Shown here piece after piece: positions 13,375 to 32,868 of a stretch of 64,000 bases of DNA. The position numbers were made by a program, and so were the translations under genes. Positions within the stretch are counted from its first letter, which is position 1; each line of letters begins with the position of its first letter. The stretch comes from Certhia americana (taxonomy: Eukaryota; Chordata; Aves; Passeriformes; Certhiidae). The notes under the pieces are model-generated. The model was given only the letters and a program-made list of their open reading frames with translations. It was not told the DNA's origin and ran no database searches. The stretch is taken from positions 1,715,321-1,779,320 of the forward strand of contig JAGMWU010000028.1 in NCBI GenBank assembly GCA_018697195.1, in the 5' to 3' direction.

Positions 13375-13695
13375 GTGGGATGGGGGGGAGCCCTGGGCAG
13401 GGACACCCCACTGCCCCAGTGTCCAACCTGGCCTGGGCACTGCCAGGGATCCAGGGACAGCCCCAGCTGCTCTGGGCACCTGTGCCAGAGCCTGCCCACC
13501 CTGCCAGGGAAGGATTTCTTCCCCACGTCCAACATCAGTTTCCTTTTTTTCGGTGTGAGTCCCTTCCCCCTTGTCCTGCCCCTGGGGCTGGGTCCTTCCT
13601 GGGGTCCCTGCAGCCCCTCCAGAGCTGGGAGCTGCTCGGGGCTCTCCCTGCAGCCTGCTCCTCTCCACAGCTCTGAGCCATCCCTTGGGCAGGTG
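13375..13695 (-). mobile_element. CR1 LINE 3'-end fragment, antisense
   Basis: Reverse complement of the CR1 3' region: GTGTCCAACCTGGCCTGGGC, CTGCCAGGGATCCAGGGAC, AGCTGCTCTGGGCACCTGTG, then GAAGGATTTCTTCCCCACG. The body continues to about 13.69 kb with the CTTGTCCTG and CTCTGAGCCATCCCTTGGG segments seen deeper inside CR1. Non-coding and 5' truncated. Confidence 0.85.
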
Positions 13696-14795
13696 AGTGC
13701 AGTGGGTGCTCCCAGTGCTGGTGGTCAGCCAGGACTCAGGAGGATGCAGAGCTCCAGCCAGTGCAGCTCCCAGTGTCAGGCACACCCTGCGTTCCCCAGC
13801 ACTCCCACACTCAGGGATGGACTCTGTGACTGCTCAGGAAATGTTTTGTCATCTCGCTTCCACTTTCCCGCAAGCTGATGAAAAAAAAGCACAAATCCCT
13901 CCGACGTGTTGTCTTCCCAACTCCTGATATGTTTTGGCTACTTGCAGAGAGTAAGAGGAGCCTTTGGAGCAGATGTGAAATTCAGCTCTTGTTTCCTCGC
14001 TTGTCATCACTCAGAAAGCAAAACAAACAGTTCTTTTCTGCTCCTGCAGAAACCTCGTGTCCTGCTGCTCTGTGCCTGCTCCTCCTCCTCAGGGATGAGG
14101 GCTCTGCTCTGTCCTTGTCCCAAATCCTTTAGAACCTGTTGAGAAGCACCAGAGATCAAGATATTGCTGGTGTAGCACTTGCAGGAGGTTTTTTTTTCCT
14201 CGTGTTCTTAAGCCTGTAATCACAGATAAAATAGAAAAAGTGATTTAAAGCTGCTCTGTGGCCTGGAAGGAAAAAGCCTGAACTGAAACACGCATAACCC
14301 TGTATGAGACAAGCCCAGAGAAATCTGATTGGATTCTTCCCCAAACCAAATTCAGCAGTACAGTTATCTCCTTGATTGTTTACTGCTCACAGCAAAAAAC
14401 TGACAAAGAAAAATCGCTCCTGGAAAAAGTCTTTCAGGCACATTTCAGCACCCTGAAAGATTTCCTTTGCTGGGAATGCCTTGATAGGTCTGGGTTTTAA
14501 CATCAACCACGAGGTGTGAAAGGATTGCCTCTGGAAATTGTGGATTCCATTGCTCCTGTTGCTTTCTCTGTAACGGTTGAGGCATTGCCCCTTGTCCCCA
14601 GCAGGACCACAGAGCAGGGAGGTGTCCAGGGCCCAGCCAGAGCAGGCACCTCCCTGTTGGCTTCTGGAGGGTGCTGCAGCTCCATTCCCACTCTGCTCCT
14701 GGTCCCGTGATGCCTTAGTTTTTAGCTATTATATTTTTTCACCTATGTGCTGTTTCAATGAGTAGTTTTAGGTTTTTTATTCGGTGCTACTGAGC
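13696..14795. other. Intergenic, no feature seen
   Basis: Unique sequence without a supportable gene, RNA or mobile element. Confidence 0.5.
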
Positions 14796-14799
14796 TCTC

Positions 14800-15155
14800 C
14801 TCGCAGTGTCGATAGACGAAACAATTCCTTCTCTAGTTTGATATCAAGGGCAACTTTCAAGCCCAAGAACAAAACTAAGGGTGAAGTGAGAAGAAAAAAC
14901 AAGGAGGATGGAGCTTCCTAACCTGGAGCTGTGGTTGGACAATTGATTCTAATATACTGATGGACCAGAATTTATAAAAATGTGAGACCTCATGACCCGA
15001 GGAGCCATTTTGTGACCACTTTGGGGAATCTTGGATGTGGTCCAGCTGGACTCTTGCATGGCCTAAGAGTACTCATTGAAACCTTTTAATAAATCCCTGC
15101 TTTATCCTTTTACCCTGTCTAGTCTCTGTTCCAGGTCAGCCTCGAGAAGACATCA
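14800..15155 (+). mobile_element. Probable solo LTR of an endogenous retrovirus
   Basis: The block reads like an LTR on the + strand: a U3-like region, then GAGGAGCCATTTTGTGACC, a poly(A) signal AATAAA at 15,088-15,093 followed by a T-rich segment, and a short U5-like tail ending near GAGAAGACA at about 15,150. A TGT start near 14,806 would fit TG...CA termini. No retroviral genes flank it, which suggests a solo LTR. A clean target duplication was not found, so boundaries are approximate. Confidence 0.4.
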
Positions 15156-16470
15156 CCCAGGTGAAGTTTCCAGGGGATTCCAAAGCCTTGGGAGCTGCCC
15201 TGGGTGCAGTCCCAGCCCCCCAGATAGCAGGACATGGGACAAAGGCCAGCACAGCCCCAGGCTGGCCTGGCTGCACTCACTGCAGCTCTTCCCCCCTCCC
15301 AGGAGGGATGGGCACTCCCTGGCTGCTTTTGCCAGGAGGGGAGAAGGGGCTGCAGGGCTCCCAAGAACATCCAAGAGCATCCCAAAGCTTCCCAGGCACC
15401 ACAGCCTGCAGCCACCATGGCTCCCTGAGCTCCCCAGATGCAATAAATGAAGTTTTGCTCTTCGCTGATGCATAATTAACCCCTTGAGTAAACATCTATT
15501 CAAACCTGCATAATTAGCAGGGAATTTTTCAAAAGGCTCATGAAAGGCCCTTTTAGGTTCCTAATTGGCTTCCTCTTAGTCAGCTCTGGGTGTGAACTGT
15601 CAGCACGGGAAGGGCTCTGTGGGCTGGGAATGTGAGGCTGGAATTCCACACAGGATGGCCAAGGGTGCCCAGTCAACCTCTCCTCGTGTCACTCAGGTTG
15701 GAGAAATGCAGCCCCAAACCTCCAAAGTCTGCCTGGTTTGTAAATTTTGGGGTGGTGGTTTGTCCAGGGGGTCGGGATGTGTTGGAAAGGCAGTTTTCTG
15801 TGGAAATGATGGAGATACAAGAGATGGATGGAATTATTTAGGGACAGATAATGAAGCTGTGCAGTAAATGTGCCACTGAACAGAGTAATTAACAGTAATG
15901 TTCATCAGGAGCTAATTACATGATTCTTTGCCATTTTTAAATGAATGGTTACCATGTAGTTTCCAGGACCAGAATTCCCAGGTTAAGGAGAACGTGCTAA
16001 ACCTGAGTTCCTTGGGTAACTCATTCACCAATTTATCCACCGAATTTCTAAAAATATAGCCTGGGAGAAAGAGCAGCTCTTTCCAATTGAGACAATGTAG
16101 ACTCAAAGCATCCAGGCCCACCTCAACCCATTCCCCATCATGCCACGAGTAGAGGAGCCTCCCTGCTTTGCAGAATCCCTGGTTTAGGGCAACAAAGAAC
16201 AGCAAATAATGCTCCCAGACTGAGAAGAATGTGTTATTGAATTACACGTTATTTCAAGGAGTTCTGCTACAGTAACTTCCCCATGCCAACTCTTCAAAAT
16301 CCCAGCTGCACCACTCGTGTTTGCACAACTTTGCCTTAAGGAAGGACTTTTCCTGACTTGTTTCCTTTGCTCCAGAGGCCAGGTGGCTCCATTGGCTGTG
16401 CTGCAGTGCTCTCTGCTGGCACCAGCCCGGAGCTCCTGGGATGCTCCAGCCCAGCAGGGCTGTCCCAGAC
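15156..16470. other. Intergenic, no feature seen
   Basis: GC-rich near 15.2-15.45 kb, AT-rich afterwards. No exon with paired splice sites or recognisable translation. Confidence 0.5.
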
Positions 16471-16474
16471 CCTG

Positions 16475-16600
16475 TCACTCAATCACAGAACGCTTCAGGC
16501 TGGAAAAGACCTTGGGGAACATCGAGTCCCAGCACTGCCACAGCCACCAGCAGCCCACAGCCCCAAGGGCCACCTGGGACTGCCCTTCTGGTGGAGCTAG
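16475..16600 (-). mobile_element. CR1-type LINE fragment, antisense
   Basis: Begins AATCACAGAACGCTTCAGGC then TGGAAAAGACCTTGGGGAAC and ATCGAGTCCCAGCACTGCC, the reverse complement of a CR1-family 3' terminus. A different subfamily from the neighbouring copy at 16.77 kb. Confidence 0.75.
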
Positions 16601-16764
16601 ACCCGAGGCTTACAATCAGGCTCCAGGAAAACCCAGGCAGTGTCAGCCTTGGCTCTCTGTATTTGCTTTCTGAGTCTGTGTTTACATTCAGGGTGTCCTG
16701 ACTCAAAATCCTCCCCCTGAAACCCCCTGGGCACAAAGGTCCTGCCTAGAGGGCCCTGTTCCCC

Positions 16765-17130
16765 TCTCACAGAGGGTTTGGGTGGGAAGGGATGTTAAGG
16801 ATCATCTATTTCCAAATTCCACTGTCCCAGGCTGCTCCAAGCCCCTTCCAGCCTGGCTTTGGACACTTCCAGGGACCCAGGGGCAGCCACAGCTTCTCTG
16901 AGCACCTCACTTCACTCACAGTAAGGAATTCCCTCCCAACATCCACTCTAAATCTTCCCTCTTTTAGTTTAAAACCACTCCTCCTTGTCCTCTCACCAGC
17001 TGCCTCTATAAAAAGTCCCCCTCCATCTTTTTTATGACACTCAGGAGATATTTTCTCTTTCCTCATTCTATGCAAAACCTCCCAGGTGTGTGGCAGGATG
17101 TTTCTCCCCAGGGATGGGGATAAAAACCCC
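16765..17130 (-). mobile_element. CR1 LINE fragment, antisense, longest copy in window
   Basis: Reverse-complement CR1: GGGTGGGAAGGGATGTTAAG, CCCAGGCTGCTCCAAGCCC, CTTCCAGCCTGGCTTTGGAC, ACTTCCAGGGACCCAGGGG, followed by the deeper TTAGTTTAAAACCACTCCTC, TTGTCCTCTCACCAGCTGCC and AAAACCTCCCAGGTGTG segments. No open reading frame of the element is preserved. Confidence 0.9.
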
Positions 17131-17645
17131 TTCCCCCCGTGCAGAGGGGCTGCTGTGCTGAACATTCTGCTGCTCCCCTCCCACCCCCTCACTCTGATTC
17201 ACACCAGCAGAGCCAGCAGTGCTGCTTTCTCTGCTGCCTTTGGTTAATAACTGCTATTTTATCTCCGGCCCACGGAGAGCTTAGCACAAGTCCCTGAACT
17301 GCGCTGCTGCTGCTGCCCCAGATTTCCATCAGGCAAGGTCAGGAGCCAGCATCTCCATCGAGTGCTGCTCAGCAGAGCCCACAGGGGAGCTCATCCCCCT
17401 CACTCCTGCAGGTTGTTGGGGTTTGTCTCGCCGTGTTTCTGAAGCTCTGGTGATGAGGGAGCGCTGCGGCTCAGGAGCTCTGCTCCCCTTCCTGTTCCTC
17501 AGGAATGTTCCTTCCTCCTCCTGCTGTGGATTTGTGACATGTTCAGAGCGAGTTCTGCAGGAGCAGGGCAAGGGCACAGCTTCCCTCTGTGCTCCTCACC
17601 TCTGAGATCACCTTCAGCTCCTGCCAACCATCCCAGGATGGCTGT
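17131..17645. other. Intergenic, no feature seen
   Basis: GC-moderate unique sequence between a CR1 copy and the C-rich minisatellite. No gene recognised. Confidence 0.5.
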
Positions 17646-17649
17646 GAAC

Positions 17650-18325
17650 CCCCTAATAGAGCCCCCAGAAACACCCCTAATAAACCCACCAAAAAAACCC
17701 TAACCCCCCCAAATAAACCCTGTAAATAAAAACCTAACCCCCCCAATAAAACCCCCCCAAAAAAACCCCTACCCCCCCAAAATAACCCCACCAAAAAACC
17801 CCTAACCCCCCCTAATAAACCCCCCCAAAAAACCCTAAACCCCACCTAATAAACCCACTAAAATCCCTAAAATCCCCCTAATAAATCTCCCTAATAAACC
17901 CTCCAAAAAAACTTCTAAAATTCCCCCTAAGAAATCCACCAAAAAAACCCTAAAACCCCTGTAATAAACCTCCCTAATAAAGCCTCCAAAAAAAACCCCT
18001 AAACCCCCTAATAAACCCACCAAAATAAACCTAACCCTCCCTAATAAACTCCCTAATAAACCTCTCTAATAAACTCCCCTAATAAATACCCCCAAAACCC
18101 CCTAATAAACCCCAATGAGCCCCCTAATAAACCCCCCAAAAGAATCCAAATCAACCCCTTTAATAAACCCCTCAAACTCTCCTAATAAATACCCCCAAAA
18201 TCCCCCTAATAAGCCCTCCAAAAACCGCCCTAACAAAACCCAAAAAAAACTAATAATTCTCCCTAATAAAACTCCCTAATAAATACCCCCAAAACCCTCT
18301 TACTAAACCCCCCCCAATAAATCCC
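17650..18325. repeat. C-rich/A-rich minisatellite, about 14-18 bp unit, strong strand asymmetry
   Basis: Roughly 40 imperfect units of the type CCCCCTAATAAACCC with variants CCACCAAAAAAACCC and CCAAAATCCC. The + strand contains almost no G across nearly 700 bp, so the minus strand is G/T rich with many runs of three to seven G. Some units read ACCCTAACCCC, superficially telomere-like, but the dominant unit is not TTAGGG. Confidence 0.92.
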
Positions 18326-18989
18326 CCACATCACTCTGACCCTGGTGTCCCCCCAGCAGTGGGCCTGGCTCCCCCTCACTCCACAGCTGAGACCTTACAG
18401 TGGCTTCCAACATGAAAACCATGCAAATTCCATCCAAACCTTGCACTAAAAGAAACCTTCACGTTCAAAGCCACACCCAGGAATCCTGACCAAAATCCCT
18501 GTGGAGTTCCCAGAGGTGGAGCCCGACCAGAACAGAAAGGAACAACTCCAAATTCCAGGCGATATTTTTAGAAATCCTGGTTCTCTGCCTTGGAACCAAG
18601 CTACTGAGGGGAAATCTATTGAGAAAAAGAATGTGATTTTCAAGTATTGCCTCAGAGCTGATTTATTCCTGACATAAAACTAAACTTCACAATGATATGG
18701 ACTTTTTCCATGCTTTATTCTAGATGGCAGTGTAAATCAACTGAGAATGCAGTCAGTAAAGTTGTTATTGCCAGCTCTAAAAATCCCACACTACAGAAAA
18801 GATCCAAAGAATTATTAATATTTCTTCTATTCGCATGAGCTGTGCTTGAGCAGGCACTCACAGGGAGGTTTGGAAAGTCAAAACAGAGCCATTGTGTGGG
18901 GTGAAATAACCCCAAATTCGGGGAGGGAGATGAAGCTCTGCTCAGTGATTGCTCTCCACGGCTCTGTGCCATTTAAAGCCCGTGAGGAG

Positions 18990-19379
18990 CATCCTTTTCC
19001 CAGCTGCAGGGAGACCCTGTCCCGCAGAACTCCCAGCGCCACCCGACGGAAAACGGGGCGGTTTCCACACACCCGAGGAGCCGATTTGTTTGAGGAAGGC
19101 CAATTCTATTTGCATTGCACCCGGGGATACATCGGCACCAAAACGAGCAGCGGCTGCTGCACGCAGAGCTCCATCCCTGAGCCTGGCAGGATCCGGGACT
19201 CCCAACCCTGCTGCATCTTCCCCGAACCCCCGGTGCCTCCCTGGTTACCATCTCCGCTCCATCTCCTCCTCCTCCTCCTCCTCCTCCTCCTCCTCCTCCT
19301 CCTGCCGAGCTCTAATCCCCGCAGACTCGGAGCTGAGCGCCAGCAGCCAACAGGAGTTGCTTTGTCTGTGCTGACTTGG
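18990..19379 (+). other. CAMK1G: Candidate non-coding first exon of CAMK1G
   Basis: GC-rich block with several CpGs in an otherwise AT-richer neighbourhood, ending at GCTGACTTGG followed by GTAAGC, a good splice donor (GT at 19,380-19,381). It lies 3.4 kb upstream of the first coding exon, which begins with a splice acceptor and so needs an upstream leader exon. Human CAMK1G also has a non-coding first exon (established knowledge). The transcription start is not visible; the left edge is a guess. Confidence 0.4.
19263..19303. repeat. (CTC)n microsatellite
   Basis: About 13 tandem CTC/TCC triplets. If the surrounding block is the CAMK1G leader exon, this tract would be transcribed as a pyrimidine-rich element in the 5' untranslated region. 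Confidence 0.95.
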
Positions 19380-19381
19380 GT

Positions 19382-20695
19382 AAGCAAAATATTCTTTCCT
19401 TCCGAGCCATTTGCTGCTGCTGCTGCCCTTGCAGGTGGGATCCCTGCTCACCTGCTCTGCTTTCAGATGGGTTTGAGCTTGTGACAGGAAGCACCAGAGG
19501 ACTTCTCCTCCGTAGTATCCTCCAGCACTCGTGGTGCGTTCAGCAATTTCATAGAAAGCTGTCTCTGACATTTCACGTCCGACGGATTTTAGGGAATCTG
19601 GGATATTTGTAATGAAAATGGAGATTTTGCAAGTGTTCCCCAAGTTGCCTTGGAATGGCTGGCGTGGTGGGGGGAATACAGGAGCTTTGGTGTGGGTTTG
19701 TTTTTTAATGGCGAGCTCGTGGTTTCAATTTCTTGTTCTTTTGTCCCTGGACACAGAGGCTGCCCTGGCACTTCATTCATTCATTCATTCACATGCACAT
19801 TTGCTTGTTTTGTTCTGTTGTTGTTGTTTGTTTGTTTTTTTTTTTTTTAATCAAAGCCCTTTGAATTTGTATCTCCTTTTTTTTCCTTTATAAACTTCTA
19901 AATCCAAAGGCAATTCCCTGAAAGCTGCATGTCTGTTCCCCCTGCACATGGAAGTTTGTCATGAGACCATTAATCATGACTTACAATCATTCTGCTAATG
20001 CACAGCATCCATTCAGAAGCAGGGTCTGGCTGCAGATGGATTTGTTGCTGTGGGATGTGGAAGCAGAACAAATTTCCTCAGGAAAGATTTAAGCAAGGTC
20101 ATGATAACATCCCCTGCACTCCGAGCTGGATCAGACAGAGCAGAGCAGTTTGTTGGCTCAGGCTGTAGGAGAGCCCAAAGGTCAGACATTAATCCCAAAC
20201 TTGTTTATTATCTTCTGTCTGGGACAGAAACTCAGCTGAAGCCCTGTGTGTTGCTGTGTTTGCTATGATGGGGAAGGGGGAAGCTCTTAAAGCTCTTAAT
20301 TTACAAATTAAAACTGGTTTATGCACTTCACTCCCAGCTCCAGAGGGTCTCACCTGCAGTGGTTAATGAGCTTTTCAGCCTCATTATGCAACCACGGCCT
20401 GCCCAGAGGTGAACAAGGGCACCACAGCCCCTCGTTGGGAGCAGGGGCTCAAATAAAGTGAATTCCAGATGCCCCCCAGGGCCCTCCTTCCTGTGCATCC
20501 CACGGCTGGGCTGAGGTCTGTCCCCAGGCACAGCTGGAGGGGTCAGGGCAGAGCTGGCAGGGGCAGGAGGGCACAGCAGGGCTGGGAGGGGGCAGATGGA
20601 CACAGAGCAGGGCCAGGCTCAGCACCAGGGGTTGGTCCAACTTCTGCCACGCTCTCACTCCTGTGGGAAGTTCCTGCAGCTGAGCGAGGCCATCC
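19382..20695. other. Probable CAMK1G 5' intron, first part
   Basis: No exon recognised. It contains an (ATTC)n run at about 19,772-19,792, GTT/T-rich simple sequence at 19,800-19,850 and otherwise unique sequence. Confidence 0.4.
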
Positions 20696-20699
20696 ATAA

Positions 20700-20890
20700 A
20701 AACAGGTTTGGACACCAACAGAGGGCACTGGGAAGGGCACAGGGTGCCCAGAGCAGCTGTGGCTGTCCCTGGATCCCTGGAAGTGTCCAAGGTCAGGTTG
20801 GAGCACCCTGGGACAGTGGAAGGTGTCCCTGCCCAGGGCAGGGGTGGCACTTCCCACCCAAACCACTCTGGGGTTTTGGGATTGTTGCAC
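20700..20890 (+). mobile_element. CR1 LINE 3'-end fragment
   Basis: Sense CR1: GGTGCCCAGAGCAGCTGTGG, CTGTCCCTGGATCCCTGGAA, GTGTCCAAGGTCAGGTTGGA, ACAGTGGAAGGTGTCCCTGC and a CACCCAAACCACTCTGGGG end. Confidence 0.88.
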
Positions 20891-21119
20891 CAGAGCTTGA
20901 AAAAACAGCAAAAGACAAGCACAAATCCATCAAACATCTGCGAAATGCAACAGGTGATTTAGGCAGAGTGAGAGACAAAGATGAGCTCCCAGAGACTCAG
21001 GGAAGTCACATTCTCCTGATCCCATACTCATGGCTGGTCTGTGGCAAACTCTTCCTCTTGTACCAAGATGAAAAACCTTGGGGAAGGAACGAAGTGTGCA
21101 AGTGTCCATCACCTGAGCA

Positions 21120-21185
21120 CACATGGAACCACAGGATGGCTTGGGTTGGTTTGGGAGGGACCTTAAAGATCATTCCCTTGCACTC
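21120..21185 (-). mobile_element. Short CR1 3' terminus, antisense
   Basis: GGAACCACAGGATGGCTTGG, then GTTGGTTTGGGAGGGACCTT and AAAGATCATT match the reverse complement of the extreme CR1 3' end. Confidence 0.6.
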
Positions 21186-22700
21186 CATGCAGCTTTACAT
21201 CTCAGGAGCTCAAACATTGCGTTGTTTTGCTCTCAGAATAGCAGCATTTACTCCCCTTCCTCGCAGAGAGGCGAGGGCAGGCAGGAAATGACTTGCTGCT
21301 GATGGCACAGAAAAAGTGAGAAAGCAGGAAATCAACTCCACGTGTAGGGAGTGAGAGCTGGTCCCCAGCACCCACTGCCACCTGCCGAGTGACAGCAGGA
21401 GCAGCTCTGAGACGAGCAGGTGACTCACAGGGGAACGGAGGAAACGTGGCACTACCTTCCCTTGGGAGCAAAATCCCCTTTAAAACAGGGAACTTGTTGA
21501 ATCCACACGGAATGAAACATCAAAATACTCCAGGAATGGAGCTGAAATGAGCCAGGATTGGGCAAAATTAACCTTGGGCTTGAATGGGCCAAATTCTCAG
21601 AACTGAGTGTCTGTCACCCCACTGTCCCCCAAAGATGGGGACAGTCCCCTCTGCCCCATTCCCTCTGTCCCAACCAGGATGTGCTTCAGCACAGGAGCCC
21701 AAAATGCCACTTGTCCCCAGGGCCAGGCTGACCTACTTGGTTGGGTTTTTTTTATCTTTTTTCACCTCATATTCCCTGGCTGACAGCAGCCAGGGAGAGG
21801 AATGGAGAGTTCCTCTCAGTTTTCCCTGTCACTCAGCACCACCCTGCCAGGTCTGATATTTATTGAAAGTGGGTAAAACTCACCTGCCATCACCAGCTGA
21901 ATGTCTCTGCCTGCAAATTCTCTTCCTGGGGTATTCCAGGTCTGCAGATTTGGGATGGGCAGCAAAGAAAACATTATTTACGGACTTAAAATATTGGAGA
22001 GAAAGGTTTCTACTGATTGATCAGCATTTTTGTGAAGGACTTTTGATCTTCTCTGATTTCAAGCAGAAAGATAAGGCTGGGTTCTAGAAAGGGCTGTATT
22101 TCTATGAGTTACACAGGCATCAGAAACCAAGAGGTAAATAAAGGTCAAGTTCACGAGGCCTTTGGTGATTTTATGGACTGAAGCCTGCAACTGTTTACAA
22201 TTGAGTCAATTTTGGTTTCAATAATGTTAAATTAACCTTTAAAAATTGTGTCAAGGAGCTGAAAACCCTGCAAACGTGCTAATTAAGGAGATAAAGTAGG
22301 TTCAGGAGGAATCCAATATCTAAGCTGTCTCTCATGAAAAAAGACCTTACAGCTTTTCCTCTGCTTTAATACTTCTGCCTTTTCCAAAGGGATAAAGAAC
22401 ATCCATGAAAGCTTTTGCTTTGTCTCCTGAAGGCTCAGCTGTGTCCCACAGCCTTTGGTTCCCTTCCTGCTCTGCGATGCTCCCCATTCCCAGGGCTGCT
22501 CCCCATGCCCCTGCTGCCCAGGGTCACCTTCACATCTATTTTTCTCTTGTCTCCAGGCTCCTTCCTCACCCTCCAGCGTCCCCTCCAGTCCTCAGACCCA
22601 TCTCATTACGGGTGCTAAGGGAGCATTTCACACCTCGCAGCCCTTGGGCAGCTCTGGCTGTAACTGGGGAGCCCTGGGCTGCCTGCAGACACAAACCACA
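21186..22700. other. Probable CAMK1G 5' intron, no other feature
   Basis: Unique sequence with no exon-like block; AT-rich from 22.0 to 22.35 kb, GC-rich towards the coding exon. Confidence 0.4.
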
Positions 22701-22709
22701 CCAGTGACT

Positions 22710-22753
22710 TCTCCTCCTCCTCCTCCTCCACCTCCTCCTCCTCCTCCTCACAG
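22710..22753 (+). repeat. (TCC)n tract forming the acceptor of CAMK1G coding exon 1
   Basis: Some 13 CTC/TCC triplets with one CCA interruption run directly into CACAG at 22,749-22,753. They make up the whole polypyrimidine tract of the splice acceptor of the exon that carries the CAMK1G start codon. Confidence 0.85.
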
Positions 22754-22779
22754 CGTGCCCTGCTTCCACTCTGGAGGAG

Positions 22780-30617
<7,838 letters not shown>

Positions 30618-32170
30618 TGGAGGCAGCCACGTGGTCAGAGGTGAGTGCCCTGCAATCCAGTCATCTCTTAATTAATCCAATTAGGGCAGGCAAAAGGGAA
30701 AGGCACAAATAGCAGTACATGAAATAAAGGATCCCAGGGTTTTTGCAAGAGAAAAACCAAACCACCTCTCCAGCAGTGACTCAGCTCAGCTTCCATCAGG
30801 GCCAGGCCGCTGACTCCGAATCCAGCTTTTACATCACAGTGAGGTTGCCCAGGAACGTGAGAGAGGAAGCCAAGAGTGGGTTTGTCATACCACACTCTAC
30901 AGTTATTTCAAGCTATTCCCTGGAAAAAGCACTGATGTAAACCTGTCCCTCAGCTGGGATTAGGGCTCTTCACCTGGGTCTCAGCCCTGGCCATGAGCAA
31001 AGGGCTGACAAGAGCTGCAGCTCCAGGGCTCAGCACAGGCAGCACATCTCTTTCCTAGATTTGACCAGGCAGGCTTGAATGCCTTTGTGAGCAGAGCCCA
31101 GAGATGCTCATTTTGTAAAGCAGAGTAAAATAATGTAATTTTGATCCTGTTTGAGCACAGCTTGGCTCAGTCCTGTTATCACTCACACCACTTTGTGTGT
31201 GAGCAGTGAGTTTTGCTGTTAGAGCCTGCTCCTAGGAGTGTCCCAAAGGTGAGCTCCTGCTGGCAGAGCTCTCCTCAAAAGTGACATCAAGAGCACTCCC
31301 TCCTCCGGGGCCCTGTGCCAGTCTCTGCTGATGAGGCTCTTTGAACAGGACTGTGAGGCACAAAGGATTAACAGCAGAGACAAATACCAGTCAGAGCCGC
31401 TCCAGACTCCAAAGAGGCTCATTCCAACCATCAGAGCTGTGACAACCCTTTGGAAGAGCCCACAAAGGGACCCGAGCTGGCCCTTGCTCCTGCTGTGGCT
31501 CATTAGCAGCACGTTCTGCAGGTAGCAGTGAAATAAAGGCCAGTCCTCACTTGGAATTCTCTCTCTTGCAGAACCAGAAGGGCTCTTTTACTCCTTTCTG
31601 CACTTCAGAGCCAGACACCGCCAGTGTGAGCAGGAAAGGAGGCTCTGCCCCGCCAGCAGTGACCTGCTGCTGCTCTCCAGAGGGGTGACAGCTGGGGACA
31701 GGGGCACAGCAGTGCCAGGACCCACCACTGCAGTGAGCTTGGGGTGTTCTGGATCATTACAGCTGGGAGGAGGCGAGGGAAGGGCTGAGGCTCCTGCTCC
31801 CACACCCAGTGTACATTAACCATAGGGCATCATCAGCATCATCAGAGCTTCTGTTTGCTGTTCCCTCTTTAGCTGGCAATGCACAAATGCACAGCATCAA
31901 CCCCACAAACCAAAGCCATGCAGAGCTTTACTCCCGTGGCAGCTCCGTTGTGTTTTTACAGCCCTCGCCCTCCTCGGGCTTGGTTAGTCCCAGGCTTTGG
32001 CACTCGAGTTCAGGCTGCTCTGCCCTCACTGCAGCTGCAACAGGAGACAGAACCTGCTAGAAACCTCCCCGTGTCTGACAATAACACAGCAAGGGCTGAG
32101 CTCCACTTCCAAGGCTGTAATTGCACAATGAACACCTGCTTAATAAAGCTGAGATTTGTTTTGTAAAGTG
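30618..32170 (+). other. CAMK1G: CAMK1G 3' untranslated region (probable)
   Basis: Sequence after the TGA at 30,615-30,617. Candidate poly(A) signals AATAAA occur at 30,723-30,728, near 31,533, and at 32,142-32,147. The last is followed by a T/GT-rich stretch (GATTTGTTTTGTAAAG) and is the best match to a functional site. No other gene is seen in the interval. Confidence 0.55.
32142..32147 (+). terminator. CAMK1G: Candidate CAMK1G poly(A) signal
   Basis: AATAAA within CTTAATAAAGCTGAG, with a GT/T-rich element just downstream. It is the last good plus-strand signal before the convergent LAMB3 gene. Confidence 0.5.
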
Positions 32171-32637
32171 CCTCTTGGTTATTCATAGAAATCTGATGTG
32201 GAAATGCTCTGTTAAGTCCCTCCTAAAGCTTTCCCTGTGCATCCCAGACCTGCTCCCACTGGGGTTTTTCTGGCAAAATGTTCTGTGGTAAATAAGAAGA
32301 TTGTGGCAGAAAATCAAACAAGACATCTGACTTCACCTTCGACTATGAGCCCGTGTTTCTCTAATTTGCATAAATATAGGTATGTTGTACAGAGGGAGAT
32401 AAAATTCTCCATTTCTGTGATGTGCTTATTTGAAGGAAGATCTCAGAGGGAAGTACTGAAGCCATGGCATGTTTGAAGAATTAACTGCAGCACAGATAAA
32501 AAGCTTTAGAAGACCCCACAGGAGGGCTTTAATTTAAACAGTGAAATTCAGCTTAAAGAGCTTGAATTGGCTAAAAGAAGAAAAAAAATAATTTCCTGGT
32601 TTATAAAGCCCTCTGGAAATAACAACCTGGGGATGTG

Positions 32638-32643
32638 TTTATT
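32638..32643 (-). terminator. LAMB3: Candidate LAMB3 poly(A) signal
   Basis: TTTATT on the + strand, i.e. AATAAA on the minus strand in GCAAATAAACAC, 226 nt past the LAMB3 stop codon. This gives a short 3' untranslated region of about 0.25 kb. Confidence 0.6.
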
Positions 32644-32868
32644 TGCCATGGGAGCCCGATGTCTCTCCCCCTTTTTCCTCCAACCACTGGGCAGCTTTGG
32701 CCAGTCCAGCCCCCTCCGTGGGGCTGTTCCTTCGGTGCAGTGCAGCTATTTTCCAGAGGTACGGAAAATTGACTTGCTAAAAATAGGGATATTGGGCACA
32801 GGAGAAGTCCAGCTGGAAAATGGGAATGAGTGCAGCAGTCTGTGTGTGCAGAGGAGCACGGGGGCTGC

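Noticed and set aside
17690..17850. Interstitial telomeric repeat
   Set aside because: A few units read CCCTAA, but the main unit is CCCCCTAATAAACCC-like with variable spacing, so a telomere-derived origin is not supported.
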